Below are positions 54,611-64,000 of a stretch of DNA of 64,000 bases, piece after piece. Source of the DNA: Antedon mediterranea. Taxonomy: Eukaryota > Echinodermata > Crinoidea > Comatulida > Antedonidae. The translations under genes were made by a program, and so were the position numbers. The notes under the pieces were generated by a model. That model did not search any database and was not told the DNA's origin. It saw only the letters and a program-made list of their open reading frames with translations. The stretch spans positions 4,117,001-4,181,000 of the forward strand of contig NC_092670.1 of NCBI RefSeq assembly GCF_964355755.1. The letters run 5' to 3'. The stretch's first letter is position 1; each line of letters begins with the position of its first letter.

Positions 54611-55564
54611 GTTTCACGTCCTGAATTTTGGAGCCGCATTTTTTTCGATCAATTAAATGTCATATTCTGTTCTTTTTTAATACAAAAAATTGCGTGATCA
54701 CAATCGTAAAAACATGATAAAGATTAATACTGTACAATCAGATTTTGAATAGACTATAATTTTGTAGTTTCAATCAAGTTTAATCACTGAACGAAAAAAT
54801 AATGTTTTCACTTGACAAATTTCGATCCATTTTTTTGTTCAAAGTGAATAAATATTATATTAAGAAGATCAAAATGAGAAACAATTATTTTTTCAGGTGA
54901 ACAATATATCTTAAAATGATTGGATCATTCTTAGTTTTATTTAATTTAATTGTTTAAACAACGTGCCAAAACATGATAGTTATCTTTCTTTTCCTTTTTT
55001 GGTTAATAAATATCAGCATTTTTAGTTAAAAAATAGCTTCCGTCCTCGGACGTGACACTAACAATTCGTGTTTGTTTTACTGTTTATCTGCCGTTTTAAC
55101 AGGGAAGAGTTAAATTGCATTCTTCCTCATCGTCGTCGTCACTGTCTCATTATTTTGACTCGCACGGTCTAATGAGTCACGATCCAATAAATATTAAACA
55201 ACAAACAAATCATCATATTTTACTACATTTTAATAACTACCTTAGTTGCATTATCCAAGTAATGGTATTATGAAAAATGTAAAAAAGAAACTACAAAGAT
55301 TAAGTATTTAAATCTCAGTTATGATAATGAAAACCTTTTTAGTTGAAGTTTAATAATATTTAATGATATATTAGTAGCAATATTTAGCAACGATAGTTAT
55401 AAGCATATTGTATAAAAACATCAAGTCTAGTAATTTGTGTGCATAATTTTATGAACACTCAATGAAACCTACACAATAATGATTTAAATAATAATAATGT
55501 AGTCACATTGTGAAATAGAGTGATAGGAGTTACACTGTGTACTGTATTGAGTGTGTAGCACGTT

Positions 55565-57504
55565 AACATTGTGAAAATGGGCATAGAAGCATTGTAAAAT
55601 AGAACATTGTGACCATTAAATAGAGCGTAGGGTCATTGTAAATAGAGTAGAGGATCATTGTAAAATAGAACATTGTGACCATTAAATAGAGCATAGGGTC
55701 ATTGTAAATAGAGTAGAGGATCATTGTAAAATAGAACATTGTGACCATTAAATAGAGCATAGGGTCATTGTAAATAGAGTAGAGGATCATTGTAAAATAG
55801 AACATTGTGACCATTAAATAGAGCGTAGGGTCATTGTAAATAGAGTAGAATATCATTGTAAAATAGAACATTGTGACCATTAAATAGAGCATAGGGTCAT
55901 TGTAAATAGAGTAGGGGATCATTGTAAAATAGAACACTGTGACCATTAAATAGAGCATAGGGTCATTGTAAATAGAGTAGAGGATCATTGTAAAATAGAA
56001 CATTGTGACCATTAAATAGAGCGTAGGGTCATTGTAAATAGAGTAGGGGATCATTGTAAAATAGAACATTGTGACCATTAAATAGAGCGTAGGGTCATTG
56101 TAAATAGAGTAGGGGATCATTGTAAAATAGAACATTGTGACCATTAAATAGAGCATAGGGTCATTGTAAATAGAGTAGAGGATCATTGTAAAATAGAACA
56201 CTGTGACCATTAAATAGAGCATAGGGTCATTGTAAATAGAGTAGAGGATCATTGTAAAATAGAACATTGTGACCATTAAATAGAGCGTAGGGTCATTGTA
56301 AATAGAGTAGAGGATCATTGTAAAATAGAACATTGTGACCATTAAATAGAGCATAGGGTCGTTGTAAATAGAGTAGAGGATCATTGTAAAATAGAGTAGA
56401 GGATCATTTTAAAATAGAGTATAGGATTATTTTAAAATAGAGTAGAGGATCATTTTAAAATAGAGCATAGGGTCATTGTAAATAGAGCAGAGGATCATTG
56501 TAAAATCGAGTTGAGGATCATTGTAAAATCGAGTAGAGGATCATTGTAAAATAGAGTAGAGGATCATTGTAAAATAGAGTAGAGGATCATTGTAAAATAG
56601 AGTAGAGGATCATTGTAAAATAGAGTAGAGGATCATTGTAAAATAGAGTAAAGAATCATTGTAAAATCGAGTTGAGGATCATTGTAAAATAGAGTAGAGG
56701 ATCATTGTAAAATAGAGTAGAGGACCATTGTAAAATAGAGTAGAGGATCATTGTAAAATAGAGTAGAGGATCATTGTAAAATCGAGTTGAGGATCATTGT
56801 AAAATAGAGTAGAGGATCATTGTAAAATAGAGTAGAGGATCATTGTAAAATCGAGTTGAGGATCATTGTAAAATAGAGTAGAGGATCATTGTAAAATAGA
56901 GTAGAGGATCATTGTAAAATAGAGTTGAGGATCATTGTAAAATAGAGTTGAGGATCATTGTAAAATAGAGTAGAGGATCATTGTAAAATAGAGTAGAGGA
57001 TCATTTTAAAATAGAGTAGAGGATCATTGTAAAATAGAGTAGAGGATCATTGTAAAATAGAGTAGAGGATCATTGTAAAATAGAGTAGAGGATCATTGTA
57101 AAATAGAGTAGAGGATCATTGTAAAATCGAGTTGAGGATCATTGTAAAATAGAGTAGAGGATCATTGTAAAATAGAGTAGAGGATCATTGTAAAATCGAG
57201 TTGAGGATCATTGTAAAATAGAGTAGAGGATCATTGTAAAATAGAGTAGAGGATCATTGTAAAATAGAGTTGAGGATCATTGTAAAATAGAGTTGAGGAT
57301 CATTGTAAAATAGAGTAGAGGATCATTGTAAAATAGAGTAGAGGATCATTTTAAAATAGAGTAGAGGATCATTGTAAAATAGAGTAGAGGATCATTGTAA
57401 AATAGAGTAGAGGATCATTGTAAAATAGAGTTGAGGATCATTGTAAAATAGAGTAGAGGATCATTGTAAAATAGAGTAGATGATCATTTTAAAATAGAGT
57501 ATAG
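55565..57504. repeat. Complex minisatellite, 23-bp monomer and 66-bp higher-order unit
   Basis: Zone 1 (55.57-56.38 kb) has 12 units of 66 bp, made of three diverged monomers of 22, 24 and 20 bp; GACCATTAAATAGAG recurs every 66 bp from 55611 to 56337. Zone 2 (56.39-57.50 kb) has roughly 48 copies of the 23-bp monomer ATTGTAAAATAGAGTAGAGG+ATC with variants (TCGAGTTGAGG). Inside zone 2 a block is repeated at a lag of 345 bp, equal to 15 monomers (for example 57001 and 57346, 56781 and 57126). The array begins about 205 bp downstream of the CAP stop codon. Confidence 0.97.
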
Positions 57505-57709
57505 CAGCGACTAAATTACTGTATATACAATGTCAATGGTTAGTTTATGGACGACTTAATTAAACAAAACTAATTAAACCCAAATATATCTATCAAATAA
57601 TATCAGTTTTATATTGCTAAAATCATCATGTATAAAAAGTCTCGAACGGAGCTATTTGTACATGGAAATTAATAAGACATTTTGTTCGGTCAACATTTTT
57701 TGTAACTGT

Positions 57710-57793
57710 CTATGCCACTTGATCGTGAAGTTCAGTGACCACCTTTTCACCATTGTATCTGGAAACAAACTGTTCGGCAATTGCATACTCAGT
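57710..57793 (-). CDS. CAP: CAP last coding exon
   Basis: Acceptor TTTTTTTTCAG, then [20 protein letters not shown] and ELHDQVA, TAG at 57710-57712. No AATAAA is present on the minus strand between the stop and the minisatellite, so the 3' UTR may run into or through the array. Confidence 0.93.
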   Translation of the reverse strand, partial: TEYAIAEQFVSRYNGEKVVTELHDQVA

Positions 57794-60700
57794 CTGAAAA
57801 AAAATATATACAACATTAAATTCTTATAAATTATATAATAACTATAATTTTCTTGAGAAAGAACACAGCACCTCAAAAACAATATATCAACAAGTCTGTT
57901 TTTAAAAAGATAACTTTAAGTGAATATAATCTGAAAATAAACCTACATAGTCTCCATCTCCTTTAGGAATAAGAACATTCATTTCTGATGATTTTGCTGT
58001 GATAACCTGAGTATCCAATGATTTCTCACTCAAATAAACCATACAACCATCAGTCTTGTCAATGTTCACTGTTGGAACACGTCCTGTTACCTATAACATA
58101 CACAAAACAACGTTAATAAAAATTCAAGATAAATATCTATACAGAAATAAGAATATAGAAAATCATTTACTACTTATTTCAATTCGTCTTTTATTTCCGA
58201 AAAAAGAATAAAGAGTACAAGTGTCAACAAGTGTCTATTATACTGCCGAAGTAAAAAAAACAAAAGCATGTATTCCTCCACATTTCCAAGACAATCCTTT
58301 TATCATTGGAGTGGTTTAGATGCTCGCCTTTCGACCCCAGGTTCCTGGTTCAAATCCTGTCGGATGTCATGATTTTTGACAAAAAGACAGTCCACTCACA
58401 AAGACTTGTAACAAGACTGTGTTTATGTACACTATCTTGTGCATATAGGATTGGCATGACTTTTGAGGACAGTGAATCGTTGGCATTATGTATAAATTGA
58501 GAATGAATGAATGAAATAGATGTAAATATTAATACCAACCTGAGCCTGCATACTCTGGCAATTAATGAAGTCTAGTGAAGATAAAACATCTTCAAAAACA
58601 ATAGCAAACTTCTTACATCCATCTACAAAAATAAACGGCATTTTAAACATGCATATTGTACACAGCAGACTTGATTACAGTATGCTTAGGTCATACATAA
58701 CTACCAATAAATTAAAATACAAATATTGAATGTTTATATTCATAAGGCGCGATCTACAAATTATTCCAAATGGCAGAAACTTGTTTTTGAAGGCGTTTAG
58801 GAATTCCATGGCCTAAATTAAAAAGCCTTCATACTAATTAGGTAGCTATCCAGTCAAGCGATGTTTCAGAAACAAGCCCAAAAGAGTTCCAATGTGTTTG
58901 TGCTGCCCAAACTCATTTGCCAGTGTATTCAGAAACAGCCTACCTTTTTGAATATCGAATAAAACTCTATTTTTGTGTTAAACTGATCGTGGGAGTACAT
59001 TCGTAAAAACCATGATTCATAAAATTGGTCTTGGTAGCATAAACGCTTTTTTATACTACATACCTAAAGTGATGGAGTTGACCTTTCCTTTGATTTTTAA
59101 AACACTGTTGGTACATTTGTAAACATAAACTGTTTGTTTCATCTCGCCATTAATTTCCAATTGCTGATTGTTTTCTTGGTATTCCTGCAATGCAACAACA
59201 TTGTTATTAGGTTTTGTTGTGAAAGCTAGTATATATAAACATACAATGGAATAAAAATGATGCTTGTTATTTAATTGGAGTAGAGTTGTGGCTTGGTGGT
59301 TATGATGCTTGGCTACCACTCAAAGGGTCCTGGGTTCTAGTCCCGTCACATGTCAGGATTTTTTCTAAGGACCAAATTACTCCACTCCCAAAGACTTGTA
59401 AAAAGACTTTGTTTATGTAGAGCATCTTGAATAATCTTAAGTTATTCTAAATTATCATTTATGCTCCTGCGTCGGGGTGAGTACTCAAATCATTTTCACT
59501 CTCTCGATTAATGAGCTAAAGGGTGTGACGTCACCTTTAATGAGCTAAAGGGTGTGACGTCACCTTTAATGAGCTAAAGGGTGTGACGTCACCTTTAATG
59601 AGCTAAAGGGTGTGACGTCACCTTTAATGAGCTAAAGGGTGTGACGTCACCTTTAATGAGCTAAAGGGTGTGACGTCACCTTTAATGAGCTAAAGGGTGT
59701 GACGTCACCTTTAATGAGCTAAAGGGTGTGACGTCACCTTTAATGAGCTAAAGGGTGTGACGTCACCTTTAATGAGCTAAAGGGTGTGACGTCACCTTTA
59801 ATTTATTACCTAAACTTGTTTCAATTCATTTTGCATAATATAATTTATGCAAGATCTTGTTTTTACAATAATTAAAATAAACTCTGCATTTTTTATCTTT
59901 TGCTTTTTTCAAATTTCTGACAAGAGTAAAGGGTCTTTCACACCTGTTCCGGTACGGTTCCCATGCGGCGTATCAATCATCAATGTTTCACTTTCACGAC
60001 GCTCCACCGAAGCCACGTGCAAGTGAAACATTGACGTTCGTTAGGATTTGCCGGTGCCAGACTGAAACCGTGCCGGAATAGGTTTGAAAGACAATATAAA
60101 ACAAACATATCTATCATACTTACGACAATCCACTTTTTAAACCCTTGCAATTCCAAAACTGGTGGTTTTTTGGCAACTGGTGCCTTGACAGAGGAAGTGA
60201 CTTTAGCGGCTGGAGCTTTGTATGGTTGAGGGCTTGATGCGGATGCTTTTGGTTGCTGTGATCTTAAAGCAGGATTTTTATGAGTTTTCATGTCATTACT
60301 CACATGTTTCAAACCTGTACAAGAAATGACGTGTACACAAATCTAGTCATTAATTAAACATTTTTATTTTTATATTTTATATATATCGGTTTTTATCGTA
60401 CTAATATTTTCCAATCTTTAAGAAGAACTTCTATTGTTATATTATTATGATAATGGACAAATAAAGTTTTTCAGTATTCAGTTTTATCAAACATCTTTAA
60501 AAACAGTGGATCTTATCATTCTATGAATAAAATCGTCCGCTGCAATCTTTAATTTTCCCATGTATTGCGTAATTTCGTTTGGTCTTAGCATACGCTTGCT
60601 GAGGATATTACGGGGCTTTCGCCATGGTTGATGACTAGGTTGCACAGAAGCATTTAATAGCTACAGGTCATTCCTCACACTATCATGCCCTGGAGTCTTC

Positions 60701-63610
60701 TCGGATAAGGATAAACAGTAGGTCCAGTGTACACATCTAGCTCGTGTGAACTTTAAAGAACCTAGTACATCTTTCGAGACTTGTAGGGGTTACCCCGGTG
60801 TATTAGTACATCACAGCCACTGATCACCAACTGGGCCCTCTGGGAGACCAGTCATTGACTGAAGAGGTTACCCAGTATAAATATATATTTTCAATTCTAT
60901 TTTCATGCATTGTAAAGAAGTGTGATTGGGTTTAAATGTATTATTTTGGATTGTTCCTCCTAAATTCATATATGTAACAAATCATACAGGTGGAATCTTC
61001 TTATTTTGGGTTCTATGAAATACTTAGGACTTGGCATTTTATCACTCGTCAACTATATCTATAATAAAAACAAATACGCACCACTTGAGATACCAGTTCC
61101 TTGTTTAATTTCATCAAATAAGGCTGATCGAGCATTTGATCCACCTGGGGCAGGAGCTCCGGATGGAGCTGGTGCTTGGACTGGGGGTGGTGGTGGCGGT
61201 CCTGGGGCTGGTGGACCAGCAGCTGGGCTACTACAAATAGCTGAAGCTGGATCTTTTCCCTGTTAAAATTGATAAAAAGTGTTACGGTGTTACTATGGAA
61301 ACAGTGATGTAGGTTCGATTTTCTGATTTTTGTTTGTTTTTTTTTAATTTTTATTGTTGTTTTTAGTTTCAAAATTAGTATTTTTCAATATTTTTTTAAT
61401 TATTATCTTATCTCATCTTATATTTATAATGATCTGCTGCAGGATTTTTGTATCGTATTTCTATATTGAATGTATTGCATATAATTTTTTTTAATTAGGC
61501 ATGTTCACACTGTATAAACTGTCACTTATTCATTTATTTAGTTACGAGTACAAATTGATCTATTATCTATCATCATGATAACTTTAGCACAATAAAGAGG
61601 AAGCGTTTTCTTTTTCCTATTTCTGTTAAATGAGTTATTTATTGCTCAGTGGAAGCATGATTAAAGCCTTGTTTACACTATCAAACTGTATGTGACAAAA
61701 ACGTGTGATGTGCTCATATATGGCATGACAATGTCATATCACTACCATATTTGGGTATATCACTACCATATTTGGGTATATCACTACCATATTGGGTATA
61801 TCACTACCATATTTGGACACATCACACTTTTTCTGTCAAACTTGTTTGATAGTGTAGACAGAGCTTAACAATGAAGTGAGTCTTGACTAACCTACTGTAA
61901 TACATACCTGAACATTCCATTGAAGTCCAGCACTAAAGAATTCTTGGATGTAACTTCCCAGGCCTTTGAACATGCCTTTCAATTTAAGTGTCCAATCCTT
62001 TTCCTCAGGTACTCTACATTATTATAAAATATCAAATTTAACTTTAGATTGAAGAAATCTAACTAGCTGTCTAGGCTTAGTTTTGTAGGCCAAGCCTAGC
62101 TAGGCTTAATTTTGTAGGCCTAGCTGGTAAACAGCGGTAAGGTATGGACATTGTACCCTAACTAAAGGCAAAGCGTGGCATTGTCTAGTTGCTACATTTC
62201 TTTTTGACAGAATCTGGTCCGAAAGACCCAGTATTTTTGTTTTGCAATCAATCGAAAGTGGGTGCATCACAGAAAAAAAATATATATTACTCACTTTTCC
62301 TTAAGAATCCTGTTGGTATAAAATTCTGCTGCATCGGCCATATCTTTTGCAAACTTTTCTGGGTTTTTCATCTACAAACAAATTAAATAATTTGTGATTA
62401 TTTACTGTAAATTGTAACGATTTCAATAATGAATTTAATCACTGTTCGCATGTGTTAAACCTATTAAGGGTTTTGAGTTTGTATAGGTTACCTACACTCT
62501 GCATAGATCTAAACTTGAAATGATTAGTGAAAGTTTCAAGGAAATGGGAAAAAATAAAAATAATAAATTTAAATATACACTTAAAACATTTTTAAAAACG
62601 TAATTATTTAATACAGGTTTATTTATTTATTTGGATTTTGTATGTTGTTCCTTTGTATGTTGACATTCCATGAAAACTAGAAAGCCACTCCGAGAGTGCA
62701 TACCTCCGCCTACTGTAAAATTCTCCTACATAAGAATTCTCCGGTAAAAATATATATATATATATTTGTGTGTGTCTTAATGCTGTTTGTGATTTACGCT
62801 AATTTCACTACAAGCATGTGTATGCGAGTTTGGTGTAATGGTTATGTAACAAGCCTTTCAATTAACAATAGCTTCAGTTGACTAACAATAGAACAGCAAC
62901 GCGAAAATCAAACGAGTGAATTTGAAAAGAAATAGGTTTTGTAAACTACTCGCATCAAAAAACGTGCACATTAAATCAAATTATGTTTTAAAATTACAAA
63001 TCACAATCAAAATGAAGTTTTTTGGACAAGTAGTTCTTGAGAAAATTCAATTTGATTTTACTTGTAGCAGGTCTGAAAAGTATACTAAAAAGTGGTCCAG
63101 AATTGGGACCTTGGTCCGAAATGGTCCCAGAATTTCATGGAATGGTCCTTGACCACATATCTATCTGTACATTTATTTTGGTAAAGACTTTGTAATTACT
63201 TTTTGAGTAATCCTGCTAACAAACAAAAAGACAAACAAACACACGCGATCGATTACATATACCTCCTTGGCGGAGGTAAATAAGCTTTTGAGCTTATAGA
63301 GTTATCTTATAGCTCTCATATTTATGTTACTTATATGTATGTATTGTTGTGCTCTGATGGAGAGAAAAATATAAAACAAAACACTTACAATAGTGACCCA
63401 TCCAAGAGCACCAATACCCTCTGCAACAGCAGACAAGAAGTTGAACTGTTTACTGCCTCGGTTTTTGTCTTTGAATTCAACGACTGCAGTCATAGCTTCA
63501 CTTGTTGGTTTAATCAGCTTCATCAGTACATCTTGCGAAGGTGGTTTGCACTCCGCAACAACTTTTATGAACTCCCGCTGTGCTTCAAAAGCTTTTTTCA
63601 CTAGCTCAGC
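57710..63610 (-). CDS. CAP: Adenylyl cyclase-associated protein (CAP), N-terminal exons missing
   Basis: CAP recycles cofilin-bound ADP-actin and promotes nucleotide exchange in the cytoplasm; yeast CAP also binds adenylyl cyclase. Coding exons, 5' to 3': 63610-63389, 62371-62295, 62013-61908, 61259-61085, 60314-60124, 59184-59064, 58622-58540, 58090-57947, 57793-57710. They total 400 codons plus stop, all in frame, and the model opens in phase 0 from an exon off the right edge; about 70 residues are missing by comparison with vertebrate CAP1. Order: helical folded domain ([25 protein letters not shown]), a Pro/Ala-rich linker with a six-proline run, WH2-like [16 protein letters not shown] and [16 protein letters not shown], then the beta-helix CARP domain ([48 protein letters not shown]) and the C-terminal actin-binding tail. 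Confidence 0.96.
57947..58090 (-). CDS. CAP: CAP exon (CARP domain)
   Basis: Acceptor ATGTTATAG, donor TAT|GTAGGT, phase 0. Encodes [20 protein letters not shown] to [12 protein letters not shown]. Confidence 0.93.
58300..58510 (+). mobile_element. SINE-D copy
   Basis: A-box-like GGAGTGGTTTAGATGCTCG, B-box-like CTGGTTCAAATCCTGTC, then a body with TCCACTCACAAAGACTTGTA and a (GAAT)n tail. Lies antisense in a CAP intron. Confidence 0.65.
58540..58622 (-). CDS. CAP: CAP exon (CARP domain)
   Basis: Acceptor TTTTTGTAG, donor CAG|GTTGGT. Encodes [20 protein letters not shown] and NCQSMQAQ. Confidence 0.93.
59064..59184 (-). CDS. CAP: CAP exon (CARP domain)
   Basis: Acceptor TTGCATTGCAG, donor TTTAG|GTATGT, phase 1. 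Encodes [20 protein letters not shown] and [20 protein letters not shown]. Confidence 0.94.
59282..59480 (+). mobile_element. SINE-D copy
   Basis: GTGGCTTGGTGGTTATGATG (A box) and CTGGGTTCTAGTCCCGTCAC (B box), then CTCCACTCCCAAAGACTTGT and AAGACTTTGTTTATGTAGAG, shared with the copy at 58300. It ends about 30 bp before the 29-bp array. Confidence 0.7.
59511..59800. repeat. Ten perfect 29-bp tandem units, each with a CRE palindrome
   Basis: The unit begins ATGAGCTAAAGGGTGTGACG and continues TCACCTTTA. All ten copies look identical by eye. Every unit contains the full CREB/ATF consensus TGACGTCA within GTGACGTCAC. The array lies in the CAP intron between exons 59064-59184 and 60124-60314. Confidence 0.97.
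60124..60314 (-). CDS. CAP: CAP exon (WH2 end and linker)
   Basis: Acceptor TTCTTGTACAG, donor GTC|GTAAGT. Encodes [20 protein letters not shown], a basic Ala/Pro/Ser linker and [14 protein letters not shown], the start of the CARP domain. Confidence 0.93.
60692..60886 (+). mobile_element. SINE-C copy, 3' domain
   Basis: From GAGTCTTCTCGGATAAGGAT through GGTCCAGTGTACACATCTAG, CTTTAAAGAACCTAGTACAT to GAAGAGGTTACCCAGTATAA. Very similar to 21001-21213. The tRNA-like head is absent. Confidence 0.75.
61085..61259 (-). CDS. CAP: CAP exon (proline-rich linker and WH2 start)
   Basis: Acceptor TTTTAACAG. Encodes a Pro/Ala/Gly linker with [12 protein letters not shown] and then [18 protein letters not shown]. 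The donor is placed at TCAA|GTGGTG because it alone keeps frame with the next exon; GTATTT 7 bp downstream looks better as a splice signal but breaks frame. Confidence 0.85.
61663..61867. mobile_element. MITE-A copy 8 with expanded core
   Basis: Both inverted ends are present (AAAGCCTTGTTTACACTATC and ATAGTGTAGACAGAGCTTAA). The core motif TATCACTACCATATTTGGG is repeated four times in tandem, where the other copies have one. TTAA lies at both outer edges. Confidence 0.88.
61908..62013 (-). CDS. CAP: CAP exon (helical folded domain end)
   Basis: Acceptor AATGTAG, donor CAG|GTATGT. Encodes [20 protein letters not shown] and [15 protein letters not shown]. Confidence 0.93.
62295..62371 (-). CDS. 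CAP: CAP exon (helical folded domain)
   Basis: Acceptor TTTGTAG, donor GAAAA|GTGAGT, phase 2. Encodes [20 protein letters not shown] and RILKE. Confidence 0.93.
62675..63282 (+). mobile_element. Repeat R1 copy 2 (longer form)
   Basis: Begins GAAAGCCACTCCGAGAGTGC, with CATACCTCCGCC near the left, and ends ATACCTCCTTGGCGGAGGTA, so short inverted motifs (ACCTCCGCC / GGCGGAGGT) sit near both ends. The middle has GGTCCAGAATTGGGACC and an ACAAACAAAC run. It has no intact ORF and lies in a CAP intron. Confidence 0.8.
63389..63610 (-). CDS. CAP: CAP exon (helical folded domain)
   Basis: Acceptor TTTGTTTGTAG, donor ATT|GTAAGT, phase 0 on both sides. Encodes 74 residues including [20 protein letters not shown] and ends LGWVTI. 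Confidence 0.93.
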
Positions 63611-64000
63611 CTACAAACAAATTTGTTTGAACTGTTATTATCAATCTATTTCTTTAACATTAAAAGACAATTTTAATAATTAGTAAATCAATTTATGAAG
63701 TATTTTTATTTTTTAGGAAAAAAATCATTAAAAACAAAATGAAGAGAGGCAAGTCTATTTTTTGTATCATGAAGCAACCCAACATAGTGCCTGGTAAAAT
63801 TTTGGTCTATTTTTGTCTCAATTAAAATTATTCATGGAATTTATAAATTTATTTGAAATAATTTTGTCTTATCTGTATTTAAATTATAAATTAACTTATT
63901 GAAACACTAAATGAATCCTTTTTTTTCCTATTTTTTCCTGTGATGGTGTATCAGGTAAAAGCTTAATGAATGAATATTAAAAAAACTATTGGTAATCACT

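Larger units (their letters stand above)
52000..55560. other. Intergenic region upstream of SC5D / downstream of CAP
   Basis: Contains MITE-B (52943), a short MITE-A end (54575-54610), poly-T/TTTA tracts near 53730-53765 and a 73-codon open frame at 52493-52714 with no recognisable relatives. Otherwise AT-rich DNA. Confidence 0.6.

Noticed and set aside
55563-56384. 273-codon minus-strand ORF with a 22-residue repeat
   Set aside because: It follows exactly from the 66-bp period (a multiple of three) of the minisatellite without a stop in one frame. It stops where the 23-bp zone begins, and no promoter or non-repeat domain is present.
59511-59800. CRISPR-like reading of the tandem array
   Set aside because: Units are contiguous with no spacers, and the surrounding genes are spliced animal genes.
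61006-61266. Plus-strand Gly/Ala-rich ORF
   Set aside because: Antisense of the CAP proline-rich exon.

Overview
The window is 64 kb of AT-rich animal nuclear DNA with spliced genes, GT-AG introns, many small dispersed repeats and two tandem arrays. Four conserved animal genes can be read. The gene set, the intron-rich structure, the tRNA-derived SINEs, the many short palindromic elements and the frequent palindrome TAGGCCTA fit a marine invertebrate. An echinoderm-like deuterostome is my best guess, but no feature proves the lineage.

Layout, left to right. (1) Positions 1-9457, minus strand: the 5' part of a SOGA/MTCL-family coiled-coil gene, with one 2.2 kb first coding exon and three or four small exons; the gene leaves the window on the left. 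(2) Positions 11580-40490, plus strand: a complete ATP-dependent 6-phosphofructokinase gene with 22 coding exons that join in frame to 808 codons plus stop. It lies head-to-head with the SOGA/MTCL gene, 2.1 kb away. Its introns, one of them 11.4 kb, carry most of the transposon debris. (3) Positions 41.5-48.2 kb: intergenic, with MITE and SINE pieces and one orphan exon-like ORF. (4) Positions 48686-50480, with a likely non-coding first exon ending at 51736, minus strand: SC5D (lathosterol 5-desaturase) with an unusual C-terminal extension of about 155 residues. (5) Positions 52-55.5 kb: intergenic. (6) Positions 55.57-57.50 kb: a roughly 1.9 kb minisatellite built from 23-bp monomers and a derived 66-bp higher-order unit. 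(7) Positions 57710-63610, minus strand: CAP (adenylyl cyclase-associated protein), nine coding exons, with the N-terminal exons beyond the right edge.

The four genes are not an operon or pathway cluster. They cover cytoskeletal coiled-coil protein, glycolysis, sterol synthesis and actin turnover. I found no evidence of a defence system, CRISPR array, virus or gene cluster. The most striking unexplained signal is a perfect array of ten 29-bp units in a CAP intron (59511-59800), each unit carrying the full CREB/ATF site TGACGTCA. Others are: a palindromic MITE family whose copies sit against PFK splice sites and in the probable PFK 3' UTR; a 66-bp foldback in a PFK intron; and a clean 1.13 kb DNA-transposon derivative with a 5-bp target duplication.

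Exon borders come from reading splice signals, frame and remembered family similarity. No alignment or transcript data were available.
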